DNA of 36,434 bases from Butyrivibrio sp. (GTDB lineage: Bacteria; Bacillota_A; Clostridia; Lachnospirales; Lachnospiraceae). Positions 7,818-14,824 of the stretch are shown here, piece by piece. A program made the translations under genes and the position numbers. Positions within the stretch are counted from its first letter, which is position 1. Each line of letters opens with the position of its first letter. The DNA is taken from positions 1 through 36,434 of the forward strand of contig NZ_JAILQF010000106.1 of NCBI RefSeq assembly GCF_024699075.1, read 5' to 3'. The notes under the pieces were generated by a model that made no database searches, was not told the origin of the DNA, and saw only the letters and a program-made list of their open reading frames with translations.

Positions 7818-8534
7818 TATAGCTAGAGTCAGTACATATACGGACGATGCCGGTCCCCTTTTCAGTTGCCATGTCATATGATCAACTGTTGATCCCGTCG
7901 TATAGATATCGTCAATTATTATGATATTCTTTAATTTTACATCATTTTGTTTTATATTAAAAGCCTTTTTCAAATTGACATGGCGCTCACTTGCAGATAG
8001 TTGCTTCATTGGAGTTGTATCGCGCACTCTCGTTATTATATCGCATCTTACAGGTATGCCCATTCTTCTTCCGATTGCTTTTGCCAGAACTTCTGCCTGA
8101 TTATAGCCTCTTTTATTCTTCTTGCCTTTGTACATTGGAACGGGGATTAGGGCATCAGGTTTCAGGGCTCTTATCTTAGCCCCGAGATGCCTTTCAATTT
8201 CGACAGCATAAAAGTCGGCATACTCCTGCCTTCCTTCATACTTGAATCTGTAGATTGATCCGGACACTGTCCTATAATTATAAAGTGACAGACCATAGTC
8301 AAAAACATGTCCGCCTTTGAGGCAGTCTCTGCAATACTCAGAGTTTCCGTATAACAGAGGCTTGCCGCATTTAATGCATGTTTCATGACTGTCGGCATAT
8401 TCTGCCTTATTCCTGCATTCTTCATGCGCCATACTTCCAAAGGAGACTATCTTATCACAAAAAGGACAATGCCTTGGAAAAAGAATTGTAGCTGCCTTGT
8501 CATATAGATCATAAGCTCTTTTTTTACTTATCAT
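7803..8534 (-). CDS. comFC: ComF family protein (phosphoribosyltransferase-like)
   Basis: A 243-residue protein. The N-terminal half has a double zinc-finger cysteine pattern (CPFCDK, then CIKCGK and CRDC) and the C-terminal half is a phosphoribosyltransferase-type fold with the PRPP-binding motif IIIIDDIYTTGSTV (about residues 207-220) and the upstream KNKRGYNQAEVLAKAI segment. ComFC is required for DNA uptake and processing in competent Bacillus and Helicobacter, acting on single-stranded DNA in the cytoplasm. The start is either ATG 8534 or the adjacent TTG 8537; both overlap the end of recD2, and GGAGGT is 8-11 nt upstream. The overlap suggests translational coupling with recD2. No comFA helicase gene is next to it; whether this organism is competent cannot be judged from the window. 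Confidence 0.92.
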   Translation of the reverse strand: MISKKRAYDLYDKAATILFPRHCPFCDKIVSFGSMAHEECRNKAEYADSHETCIKCGKPLLYGNSEYCRDCLKGGHVFDYGLSLYNYRTVSGSIYRFKYEGRQEYADFYAVEIERHLGAKIRALKPDALIPVPMYKGKKNKRGYNQAEVLAKAIGRRMGIPVRCDIITRVRDTTPMKQLSASERHVNLKKAFNIKQNDVKLKNIIIIDDIYTTGSTVDHMTWQLKRGPASSVYVLTLAIGQTV

Positions 8535-10767
8535 CAAATGACATGACCTCCTTTATCTGGTCCTTAAGACCTGTAAAGCGGACAAGCTGGTCTTCATTTT
8601 CCACCATATTTTTGATAGCTTCGCTGCTGCCAAGGATCATAACGCACTTTCTGGCCCTGGTAACAGCCGTATATAAAAGGTTCCTGTTGGTCAGCATTCT
8701 CGGGCCACCAAGAAGGGGGATGACAATAGCAGGATACTCTGAACCCTGTGATTTATGAATAGTAACTGCATATGCAAGTTCCAGCTCATCAAGAGAACTG
8801 AATGAATAGGTAACCCTTCTTCTTTCATCGAACTCAACAACAAGTGAAGATGCGCCTGGTGTTATACTTACAATCCTTCCCATATCGCCGTTAAATATTC
8901 CTGTTCCCGAATCTATGGGTATATTGTACTTACCTATGATCTCCCACTCGGCCTGATAATTGTTATGTATCTGCATAACCTTATCACCGACTCTTAAGAT
9001 TCTGTCACCATGCATATATTCAGTCTTGGACGGATCTGCAGGATTAAGATACTGCTGCAGGATCTTATTTAATGTCTCGCACCCAAGCGCACCTTTTTTC
9101 ATAGGAGTAAGGACCTGAATATCGAAAGGATCCGCATCAACATAGCCCGGAAGCTTGTCTCTTATAAGCATTATCATATGCTTGTATATTATGTTGTAAT
9201 CACTTCTTTCCAGGAAAAAGAAATCCTTGCTCTTATTGGAAAGTCTTGGCATCTGCCCGTTATTGATATAGTGGGCGTTCATGACTATGTCACTTTCCTT
9301 GGCCTGTCTGAAAATGTGATCAAGTACTACTGTAGAAAACATTCCGCAGGAAATAAGATCATCAAGAACCTGACCTGGGCCTACACTGGGAAGCTGGCTT
9401 GCATCACCTACAAATATAAGGTGCATTCCGGGAATTACTGCTTTTAAAAGGGCATGAAACAGATGTATATCTACCATTGACATCTCATCTATGATTATTA
9501 CATCAGCTTCGAGTGGATTGTCCTGATCACGGTTAAAACGGGCTGTCTGCTTGACCGCATTATCATCTCCAACTCCTCCTGATATCTCAAGAAGTCTGTG
9601 GATGGTCCTTGCCTCATATCCCGTAGCTTCTGTCATACGCTTTGCTGCTCTTCCCGTTGGAGCTGCAAGCTGGATATCAAGTCCCTCTTCTTCAAAGTAG
9701 CTGATTATAGTATTGATTGTTGTAGTCTTACCTGTACCGGGACCACCTGTAAGGATCAGGATTCCATTAGAAGCACTCTTAAGAATGGCCTCCCTTTGAA
9801 GATCATCTAGCTCTATATTCTTTTTCTTTTCAATATAATGAATTCTTTCAAGCTGGGCTCTTCTTGTTTCTGAATTATCATCGACGTCAAGATGAATATT
9901 AAGATCATTAAGTCTAAGCGCACATGCTCTTTCTTCAGTATAAAGTATTGAGCTGTATACCCTGTCATCCTTCTTGATCACTATCCTTCTGTCCATAGCA
10001 AGATAGTCTATCTGAGGCAGGATCATTTCTTCATCTATTCTGAGTAAAGATGCTGTTCTCTTTATGAGATTATTTTTGGGAAGATATGTATTACCCTCCT
10101 GTGCCCCTTCCTGAAGTACATACAGGATTCCGCTTCGTATGCGGAAATCAGAATCAACACTAAAGCCTATTCTTCCTGCTATCTCATCAGCCGTCTTAAA
10201 TCCGATGCCGCCTATATCTTCTGCAAGCTTATACGGATTTTGCTGCATGACTGTATATACAGAGTTTCCATAAGTGTTATAGATCTTAACAGCCATAGTG
10301 TCAGATATTCCATATCTTTGAAGGAATATCATTATATCTCTGGCTTCACGCTTCTCACTCATCTGAGTAGCTATTTCAATGGCTTTTCTTTCACTTATGC
10401 CTCTGACTTCTGCAAGACGCTCAGGTTCCATTTCAATTATGCGAAAAGTATCCTCGCCGAATTTTTTGATTATACGTGTAGCGAGCGCAGCTCCAACTCC
10501 CTTAATTGCACCACTTGCAAGGTATCTCTCCATTGCCTGGGCATCTTCGGGCTCTACAATAGTATATTTGGATACTCTGATCTGGTCTCCGTACATTGGA
10601 TGCTGGACAAGCTCTCCTTCAATCTCAAGAGTATCTCCTACATCCGCATCTTTAAATGTACCGACACATGTAATCTCATCACCATCAGATATAACATTTG
10701 CAACGCCATATCCATTATCTTCATTTTTATAAACAAAATGTTCTATATAACCCTTAAACTTTTCCAT
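8524..10767 (-). CDS. recD2: ATP-dependent RecD-like DNA helicase RecD2
   Basis: At 747 residues it has the length of RecD2, the form not associated with RecBC. An N-terminal OB-like part is followed by helix-hairpin-helix repeats (around residues 85-200). The SF1B helicase core then shows Walker A GGPGTGKTTTINTI (about 340-353), Walker B VIIIDEMSMVD, and the late motifs VTIHKSQGSEYPAIVIPL and LLYTAVTRARK. RecD2 is a 5'-to-3' helicase that supports replication-fork progress and mismatch or recombinational repair. Its stop overlaps the comFC start. The upstream gene is separated by a strong terminator, and a promoter overlapping that terminator would give a transcript with almost no leader. 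The region before the ATG has no good Shine-Dalgarno. Confidence 0.96.
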   Translation of the reverse strand: MEKFKGYIEHFVYKNEDNGYGVANVISDGDEITCVGTFKDADVGDTLEIEGELVQHPMYGDQIRVSKYTIVEPEDAQAMERYLASGAIKGVGAALATRIIKKFGEDTFRIIEMEPERLAEVRGISERKAIEIATQMSEKREARDIMIFLQRYGISDTMAVKIYNTYGNSVYTVMQQNPYKLAEDIGGIGFKTADEIAGRIGFSVDSDFRIRSGILYVLQEGAQEGNTYLPKNNLIKRTASLLRIDEEMILPQIDYLAMDRRIVIKKDDRVYSSILYTEERACALRLNDLNIHLDVDDNSETRRAQLERIHYIEKKKNIELDDLQREAILKSASNGILILTGGPGTGKTTTINTIISYFEEEGLDIQLAAPTGRAAKRMTEATGYEARTIHRLLEISGGVGDDNAVKQTARFNRDQDNPLEADVIIIDEMSMVDIHLFHALLKAVIPGMHLIFVGDASQLPSVGPGQVLDDLISCGMFSTVVLDHIFRQAKESDIVMNAHYINNGQMPRLSNKSKDFFFLERSDYNIIYKHMIMLIRDKLPGYVDADPFDIQVLTPMKKGALGCETLNKILQQYLNPADPSKTEYMHGDRILRVGDKVMQIHNNYQAEWEIIGKYNIPIDSGTGIFNGDMGRIVSITPGASSLVVEFDERRRVTYSFSSLDELELAYAVTIHKSQGSEYPAIVIPLLGGPRMLTNRNLLYTAVTRARKCVMILGSSEAIKNMVENEDQLVRFTGLKDQIKEVMSFDDK

Positions 10768-10774
10768 AAATCAT

Positions 10775-10803
10775 ATTATGCCCCGAAAAATACCCTGCCG
10801 CAA
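10775..10803 (-). promoter_or_regulatory. Putative recD2 promoter overlapping a terminator
   Basis: On the minus strand TTGCGG (-35, 10798-10803), a 17-nt spacer and CATAAT (-10, 10775-10780) can be read. Only 7 nt separate the -10 from the recD2 ATG, so transcription would start at or next to the start codon. The -35 lies inside the hairpin of the terminator. The -35 match is weak (3/6), the -10 good (5/6). Confidence 0.4.
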
Positions 10804-10816
10804 GCGACAGGGTTTA
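10784..10816 (-). terminator. Rho-independent terminator after the flgJ-like gene
   Basis: Stem arms 10792-10801 and 10804-10813 (GC-rich, one mismatch, 2-nt loop). On the minus strand the stem is followed by ATTTTT. It closes the mreB-flhO-flhP-flgJ cluster just before recD2. Confidence 0.85.
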
Positions 10817-10848
10817 AAATTCGTTTTATAATTTCCTCCCCTTCTTTT

Positions 10849-11382
10849 TTATACTTCCCCCACATTTGGAATTTCTGATTCACTGTTATCTGTAACTTCA
10901 GAACCTGTGTCATTATCTGCGGCCTTTTGAAGCGTCGACGTTGCTGCAAGAACCTGGGCTTTGGATGCATCTGCCGGAATATTATTTGAAGATTCACTTG
11001 TTATTCCGTAGTTCCTGCTCATATTCTCATACAGCATCTGCGCAAGACCATTGCTTTGATTCTCTGCAGTTGTTGATGCTATATCCTGGATCGTAAGATC
11101 CTTAAAATAATCAACAAGACTATTTGACGAAGTCATGGACAGAGCATCGCTCATCTGACTATCATCATTTTTAAACGCCTCAACAGTTTTGCTCATCTCC
11201 TTATATACCTGTTCGAGGAAATATGCTTCAAACTGCTTGCAGGCATCCATAAGCTCTTCTTGAGTAGAATCTGATGAAGTACTGCTTACAGCTTTCTGAA
11301 CATCATTGGAATATTGAGTTTTTGCAGCATAGTCTGTATATGCCGCAGAGCTAAGTCCGCTCAAATTACTATAATCCGACAT
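10849..11382 (-). CDS. flgJ: Rod-binding protein, FlgJ N-terminal-like
   Basis: A 177-residue protein with the rod-binding signature near residues 43-62 (ELMDACKQFEAYFLEQVYKE) followed by a helix-rich segment with SMTSSNSLVDYF. This matches the N-terminal half of FlgJ, which acts as the rod cap or scaffold in flagellar assembly. The muramidase half of proteobacterial FlgJ is absent, as is normal for short Firmicute versions. The C-terminal 45 residues are Ser/Thr/Asp/Glu-rich and probably disordered. It is downstream of two rod genes, separated by an 86-nt AT-rich repeat array, and is followed by a terminator. GAGAGG lies about 9 nt before the ATG. Confidence 0.85.
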   Translation of the reverse strand: MSDYSNLSGLSSAAYTDYAAKTQYSNDVQKAVSSTSSDSTQEELMDACKQFEAYFLEQVYKEMSKTVEAFKNDDSQMSDALSMTSSNSLVDYFKDLTIQDIASTTAENQSNGLAQMLYENMSRNYGITSESSNNIPADASKAQVLAATSTLQKAADNDTGSEVTDNSESEIPNVGEV

Positions 11383-11396
11383 GCGCTAGTCCTCTC

Positions 11397-11474
11397 TTTA
11401 TCTATTTTTATATTTATCTATTTATCTCTTTATCTTTTTATCTTTTTATCTATTTATCTTTTATCTATTTATCT
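11397..11474. repeat. AT-rich array of about nine TTTATCT-core units
   Basis: Between flhP and flgJ the plus strand repeats the core tttatct about nine times, with spacing mostly 7-9 nt. The last copy covers the flhP stop codon (11469-11471), so the gene's end belongs to the array. On the mRNA strand the units read as GATAAA/GATAAAT, giving frequent stop codons. It occupies nearly the whole 86-nt intergenic space. Confidence 0.85.
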
Positions 11475-12293
11475 CTTCAGCTGATTTGCTGTCTGCATCA
11501 TCTGGTCAGTCGTCTGGATTGCTGTAGAATTCATTTCATAAGCACGCTGAGCTACTATAAGATTAACCATTTCAGTAGCAACATTGACATTTGATCCTTC
11601 AAGATAGCCCTGTCTTATGATACTTGATTCAACATTATCATTATCTGCTTCATTTATTGCAGGTCCACTTGCTGCAGTAACTTTCCAGCTGGTACTTCCG
11701 ATTCTTTCAAGACCTCCTGGATTTTGGAACTGCCAAAGTCCGATTGTAAATCCAACTTCCTGAGGAACACCGTCATCATCTGGATAATAAATTGTTCCAT
11801 CTGATCCTACGGATATCCTGTTAGAGATAAAGTCTCCTTCAAGTCTTATCTCTTCGCCTTCAGTACTAAGTATAGGATTACCATCTGATGTAGTAAGTAC
11901 AAGCTCTGTTCCGTCTTCATTACCGATAGCCCAGACGAAGTCACCGTTTCTCGTATATACCGGATTTCCATCAGCATCATTATATGAGAAGAAACCTTCG
12001 CCGCTTATAGCAAATGCTGATGTACTTGCATTATCAAGAAGAGATCCCTGTGAAAAGAGCTGGGTCAAAGCTGCTGTTCTTACACCAAGTCCGACCTGTG
12101 AGGTTGTAGGCTTAGGATCACCATTGGCTGTTGTTGTAACAGAATTAAGATCCTGATAAAGAAGGGATTTAAACTCTGCCTGCTGAGCTTTAAATCCTGT
12201 CGTATTAACATTCGCCAGGTTATTGGAAATTGTGTCTACATTTGTCTGCTGAGCATTCATGCCTGTTGCGGCTGACCATAAGCTGCGTACCAT
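11469..12293 (-). CDS. flhP: Flagellar basal-body rod protein, FlhP/FlgG type
   Basis: A 274-residue FlgG-like rod protein. The N-terminal rod motif is clear (residues 1-40, with ISNNLANVNTTGFKAQ), the central part holds the SGEGFFSY segment typical of FlgF/FlgG, and the C-terminal helix ends with the conserved VNLIVAQRAYEMNSTAIQ segment. Such proteins form the axial rod that crosses the periplasmic or wall space. In Bacillus subtilis mbl, flhO and flhP form one operon; here mreB/mbl, an FlhO-like gene and this gene have the same order, so FlhP is the best name. The 115-nt gap from the preceding gene has a short CCAGG/CCTGG stem but no clear terminator. AGAGG stands close before the ATG. Confidence 0.9.
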   Translation of the reverse strand: MVRSLWSAATGMNAQQTNVDTISNNLANVNTTGFKAQQAEFKSLLYQDLNSVTTTANGDPKPTTSQVGLGVRTAALTQLFSQGSLLDNASTSAFAISGEGFFSYNDADGNPVYTRNGDFVWAIGNEDGTELVLTTSDGNPILSTEGEEIRLEGDFISNRISVGSDGTIYYPDDDGVPQEVGFTIGLWQFQNPGGLERIGSTSWKVTAASGPAINEADNDNVESSIIRQGYLEGSNVNVATEMVNLIVAQRAYEMNSTAIQTTDQMMQTANQLKR

Positions 12294-12408
12294 AATTACC
12301 TCTTTTCCGAAATACTACTTCAATGTATTTCCCTTTGCGCCACTTAGTTACATCCTTATGACTGCCACCAGGTTCTATATTATAATCCCTGGGACGTCTT
12401 CATATTTT

Positions 12409-13236
12409 TTATAATCTTCCAAGTTCTGTTGTTGCCGTATTAAGTGTGGAATCGGCTGTCTGTATCATTGTTGATGCTGCTTCATAATGTCTTTGTATAT
12501 TTATTATCGACACCATTTCATCAACTACTGAGACATTAGACTGTTCCAAAAATCCTGCATTTATAGATCCGGTTGCTTCCTCTAAAAGAACTGCTTCATC
12601 TGTAGGTTCATAAAGGTTTTCGCCGTATTTGGCAAGTGCGTCATAATCTTCAAAGTCATAAAGACCAACTGTTGCTACAACTTCACTTGTCTCGTCTTCG
12701 CCTTCTCCTGTAAACTCAAGAACCTGACCTTTAACATTAACTGCATGCTTCTTGGTAGTATCTACAACGATGTGCTCGCCTTCACTATCAAGAACATAGT
12801 CTCCGTCCTGTGTTACAAGTTCTCCGTCAGCTGTAAGTGTAAAGTTTCCATCACGTGTATACATGACAGTCTGCTGACCTTCTGTATGTCCTGCTACATT
12901 ATTGTGTGCACTGGTGTAATCTATGGCGAAAAAGCCATTTCCGGAAATTGCCAGATCCCAAGTATTACCTGTTTCTTTCATTGGTCCTTCGGTCCAGTCA
13001 GTATAATCCTCTCCGGTCTTGACGCCGGGGACGATATGGCCGAGTCTCTTGGGATAATTGCCCGGTTCAGATGTATCTTTGATCTTGAGGGCCAGCTGAG
13101 CTGAGAATGTCTGCTGGGTAGAACCCTCTTTCTTATAACCATTAGTATTGGCATTGGCCAAATTGTTGGTCGCTACGTCCATGCGATGCTGTTCATTGAT
13201 CATCGCTGACCATGCTGTGTATAATCCTTTAACCAT
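12409..13236 (-). CDS. flhO: Flagellar basal-body rod protein, FlhO/FlgF type
   Basis: A 275-residue rod protein with the N-terminal signature ATNNLANANTNGYKKEG (about residues 22-38), the internal AISGNGFFAIDY segment and the C-terminal helix SIINIQRHYEAASTMIQ. It belongs to the FlgF/FlgG hook-basal-body group. It follows mreB/mbl as flhO does in Bacillus subtilis. Translation starts at ATG 13236 with a strong AAGGAGG 8 nt upstream. That AAGGAGG lies in the 3' arm of a perfect 10-bp stem in the leader, so its accessibility may be regulated. Confidence 0.9.
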   Translation of the reverse strand: MVKGLYTAWSAMINEQHRMDVATNNLANANTNGYKKEGSTQQTFSAQLALKIKDTSEPGNYPKRLGHIVPGVKTGEDYTDWTEGPMKETGNTWDLAISGNGFFAIDYTSAHNNVAGHTEGQQTVMYTRDGNFTLTADGELVTQDGDYVLDSEGEHIVVDTTKKHAVNVKGQVLEFTGEGEDETSEVVATVGLYDFEDYDALAKYGENLYEPTDEAVLLEEATGSINAGFLEQSNVSVVDEMVSIINIQRHYEAASTMIQTADSTLNTATTELGRL

Positions 13237-13238
13237 AA

Positions 13239-13298
13239 AAGCCTCCTTGCGCCAGTACCCTGTGTAGGTAAAGCGCCTGACTTACCAGAAGGAGGCTT
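13239..13298 (-). promoter_or_regulatory. Leader stem that pairs the flhO ribosome-binding site
   Basis: On the minus strand AAGCCTCCTT (13298-13289) is the exact complement of AAGGAGGCTT (13248-13239), which contains the flhO Shine-Dalgarno. The 40 nt between the arms can form an inner hairpin GGTAAG/CTTTACC and hold two GGCGC copies. The pairing would hide the ribosome-binding site unless the leader is remodelled. I could not match it to a known riboswitch class. Confidence 0.7.
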
Positions 13299-13334
13299 GG
13301 TCAAAGAATGATCTGATCTTGAAGCTTTTGCTTT

Positions 13335-13366
13335 AATACTGAAATATCAAGGATATCTTCAGTATT
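13335..13366. other. Intercistronic hairpin after mreB
   Basis: Arms 13335-13348 and 13352-13366 pair over 14 bp with one bulged base and a 3-nt loop. It sits 12 nt after the mreB stop. No T-run follows on the minus strand, so it may be an mRNA processing or stability element rather than a terminator. Confidence 0.6.
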
Positions 13367-13377
13367 GTCTGATCAGC

Positions 13378-14367
13378 TTAGTTTCCTGCACCACTGAGGA
13401 ACTCAACATATTTACCGGTTCCGATAGCAACAGCTGTCATCGGATCTTCGGCTGTCATAGTGTTGATGCCTGTCTTAGCTGCGATAAGATCCTCAAGACC
13501 TCTAAGTAGAGATCCACCACCTGTAAGTACGATACCACGATCTGCGATATCGGCTGCAAGTTCCGGAGGAGTCTTCTCAAGTACACCATGGATAGCTTCT
13601 ACTATCTGTGTTGTAGGCTCTCTCAATGCCTCTTCTGTTTCTTCAGAACTGATCTTGACAGTCTTAGGAAGACCTGTAACAAGATTTCGTCCACGCACAT
13701 CCATATAATCTGCTTCCGGACGTGGGTATGCACTTCCTACGCGGATTTTGATATCTTCTGCGGTTCTTTCACCGATAAGAAGGTTGTGCTTCTTTCTCAT
13801 ATAACGGACGATAGCTTCATCAAAGTCATCGCCTGCGATCTTAACTGATGTTGATACAACTGTTCCGCCAAGTGAAATAACTGCTATATCTGTTGTACCG
13901 CCACCTATATCTACAATCATGTTGCCGCATGGCTTAATGATATCGATACCTGCACCGATAGCTGCTGCTATAGGCTCTTCAATGATACGAACATCTCTGG
14001 CACCTGCCATACGTGTTGCATCTTCTACGGCCTTACGCTCAACTTCAGTAACACCTGAAGGAACGCATACAGCGATAAGAGGTTTACGATATATTCTGCG
14101 TCCAAGAGCCTTGGTAATGAAATGCTTCATCATCTGCTCTGTGATCTGGTAATCACTGATAACGCCCTGACGAAGAGGACGAACTGCTACGATGTTACCA
14201 GGTGTACGTCCAAGCATCTGACGTGCATCTTCACCAAATGTAAGAATCTGGTCTGTGTCTCTGTCATATGCTACAACTGAAGGCTCCTTAAGTACGACGC
14301 CCTTTCCTCTTATGTAAACAAGAATACTTGCTGTTCCTAAATCGATTCCAATATCTGTATACTGCAT
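13378..14367 (-). CDS. mreB: Rod shape-determining protein, MreB/Mbl
   Basis: A 329-residue bacterial actin homologue of usual length. The phosphate-1 motif DIGIDLGTASILVY is at the N-terminus, phosphate-2 IVDIGGGTTDIAVISLGG is near residues 149-166, and the adenosine motif VLTGGGSLLRGLEDLI is near 285-300. MreB-type filaments guide lateral wall synthesis under the inner membrane. Position directly before flhO and flhP matches mbl of Bacillus subtilis, so it may be the Mbl paralogue, but sequence alone does not separate MreB from Mbl here. A good sigma-A-type promoter lies upstream, and AAAGGAA stands 7 nt before the ATG. Confidence 0.95.
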   Translation of the reverse strand: MQYTDIGIDLGTASILVYIRGKGVVLKEPSVVAYDRDTDQILTFGEDARQMLGRTPGNIVAVRPLRQGVISDYQITEQMMKHFITKALGRRIYRKPLIAVCVPSGVTEVERKAVEDATRMAGARDVRIIEEPIAAAIGAGIDIIKPCGNMIVDIGGGTTDIAVISLGGTVVSTSVKIAGDDFDEAIVRYMRKKHNLLIGERTAEDIKIRVGSAYPRPEADYMDVRGRNLVTGLPKTVKISSEETEEALREPTTQIVEAIHGVLEKTPPELAADIADRGIVLTGGGSLLRGLEDLIAAKTGINTMTAEDPMTAVAIGTGKYVEFLSGAGN

Positions 14368-14460
14368 GGATAGTTCCTTTCAATTATTATCTGTCTGTTA
14401 TGGTTATCGCTATTGCGAGTGATAATCTTTGTTAATTATTAAGTGTATAATTCACAAAGT

Positions 14461-14489
14461 ATTATAAACTAACAGACTTAATTTGAAAA
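14461..14489 (-). promoter_or_regulatory. Putative mreB promoter
   Basis: On the minus strand TTTTCA (-35, 14484-14489), a 17-nt spacer and TATAAT (-10, 14461-14466) are present. The predicted leader is about 85-90 nt and includes a short hairpin near 14404-14424. Confidence 0.65.
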
Positions 14490-14811
14490 CAGGCTAATTG
14501 AAAAAAATTAAAGCGGCAGCACAGCGAAACCTCTTACAAATCCTTCGAAGTTCCTTTTCATCTGTACTCCCGCGTCCATGCGTATTATCCGATATATAGT
14601 TTTAATTGTGCACAAAATAACATATAGTGCTTAACATAACTTATTTACGTCCTATATATCGGATAAAATACGCTTTTCATTAACCCTTGTCATTTCGGTC
14701 AAAAATTTTTAATTACCATTCTCATTTTCTGATCTTTTAATCAAAAAACAGTTTTAATTACCATTCTTATCTTCTGATCTTTTAATCAAAAAATATTTTT
14801 AATTACCATTC
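14490..14811. other. Gene-free stretch between mreB and uvrA
   Basis: No supportable ORF was seen. It contains an imperfect inverted repeat (14580-14673) and a 45-bp tandem repeat that runs into the 3' end of uvrA. The remainder (about 14490-14579) shows no recognised signal. No clear terminator for uvrA was found apart from weak A/T-rich palindromes within the repeats. Confidence 0.7.
14580..14673. repeat. 20-bp inverted repeat with 52-nt spacer
   Basis: Left arm 14580-14599 and right arm 14652-14673 are reverse complements except for two extra A residues in the right arm. The spacer includes GTGCAC. It lies about 90 bp upstream of the mreB promoter. No T-run follows either arm as expected for a terminator. 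Confidence 0.8.
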
Positions 14812-14824
14812 TTATTTGCCGATC
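14706..14824. repeat. 45-bp tandem repeat, third copy overlapping the uvrA stop
   Basis: The block containing AATTACCATT recurs at 14711, 14756 and 14801, an exact 45-bp period. Copies one and two differ by a few substitutions. The third, partial copy contains the uvrA stop codon (14812-14814) and last codons, so the array looks like duplication of the gene's 3' end. Confidence 0.85.

Noticed and set aside
10240..10878. Long open frames on the plus strand opposite recD2, uvrA and rfbD
   Set aside because: They mirror well-supported minus-strand genes, lack ribosome-binding sites and encode Cys/Ser-rich or otherwise unrealistic proteins.
11397..11474. Array of short repeats looking like a CRISPR or iteron set
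   Set aside because: Units are only 7-9 bp without spacers of constant length, no cas gene or rep gene is near, and the array lies inside a flagellar operon.
12380..12416. GATTATAA repeated at the flhO stop and 29 nt downstream, as another stop-codon duplication
   Set aside because: Only 8 AT-rich bases match and the flanks differ; too weak to count.
13239..13298. Known c-di-GMP riboswitch before flhO
   Set aside because: A GCCTCC-like piece is present, but the conserved GEMM core and the tetraloop/receptor helices could not be found; only an anti-Shine-Dalgarno stem is supported.
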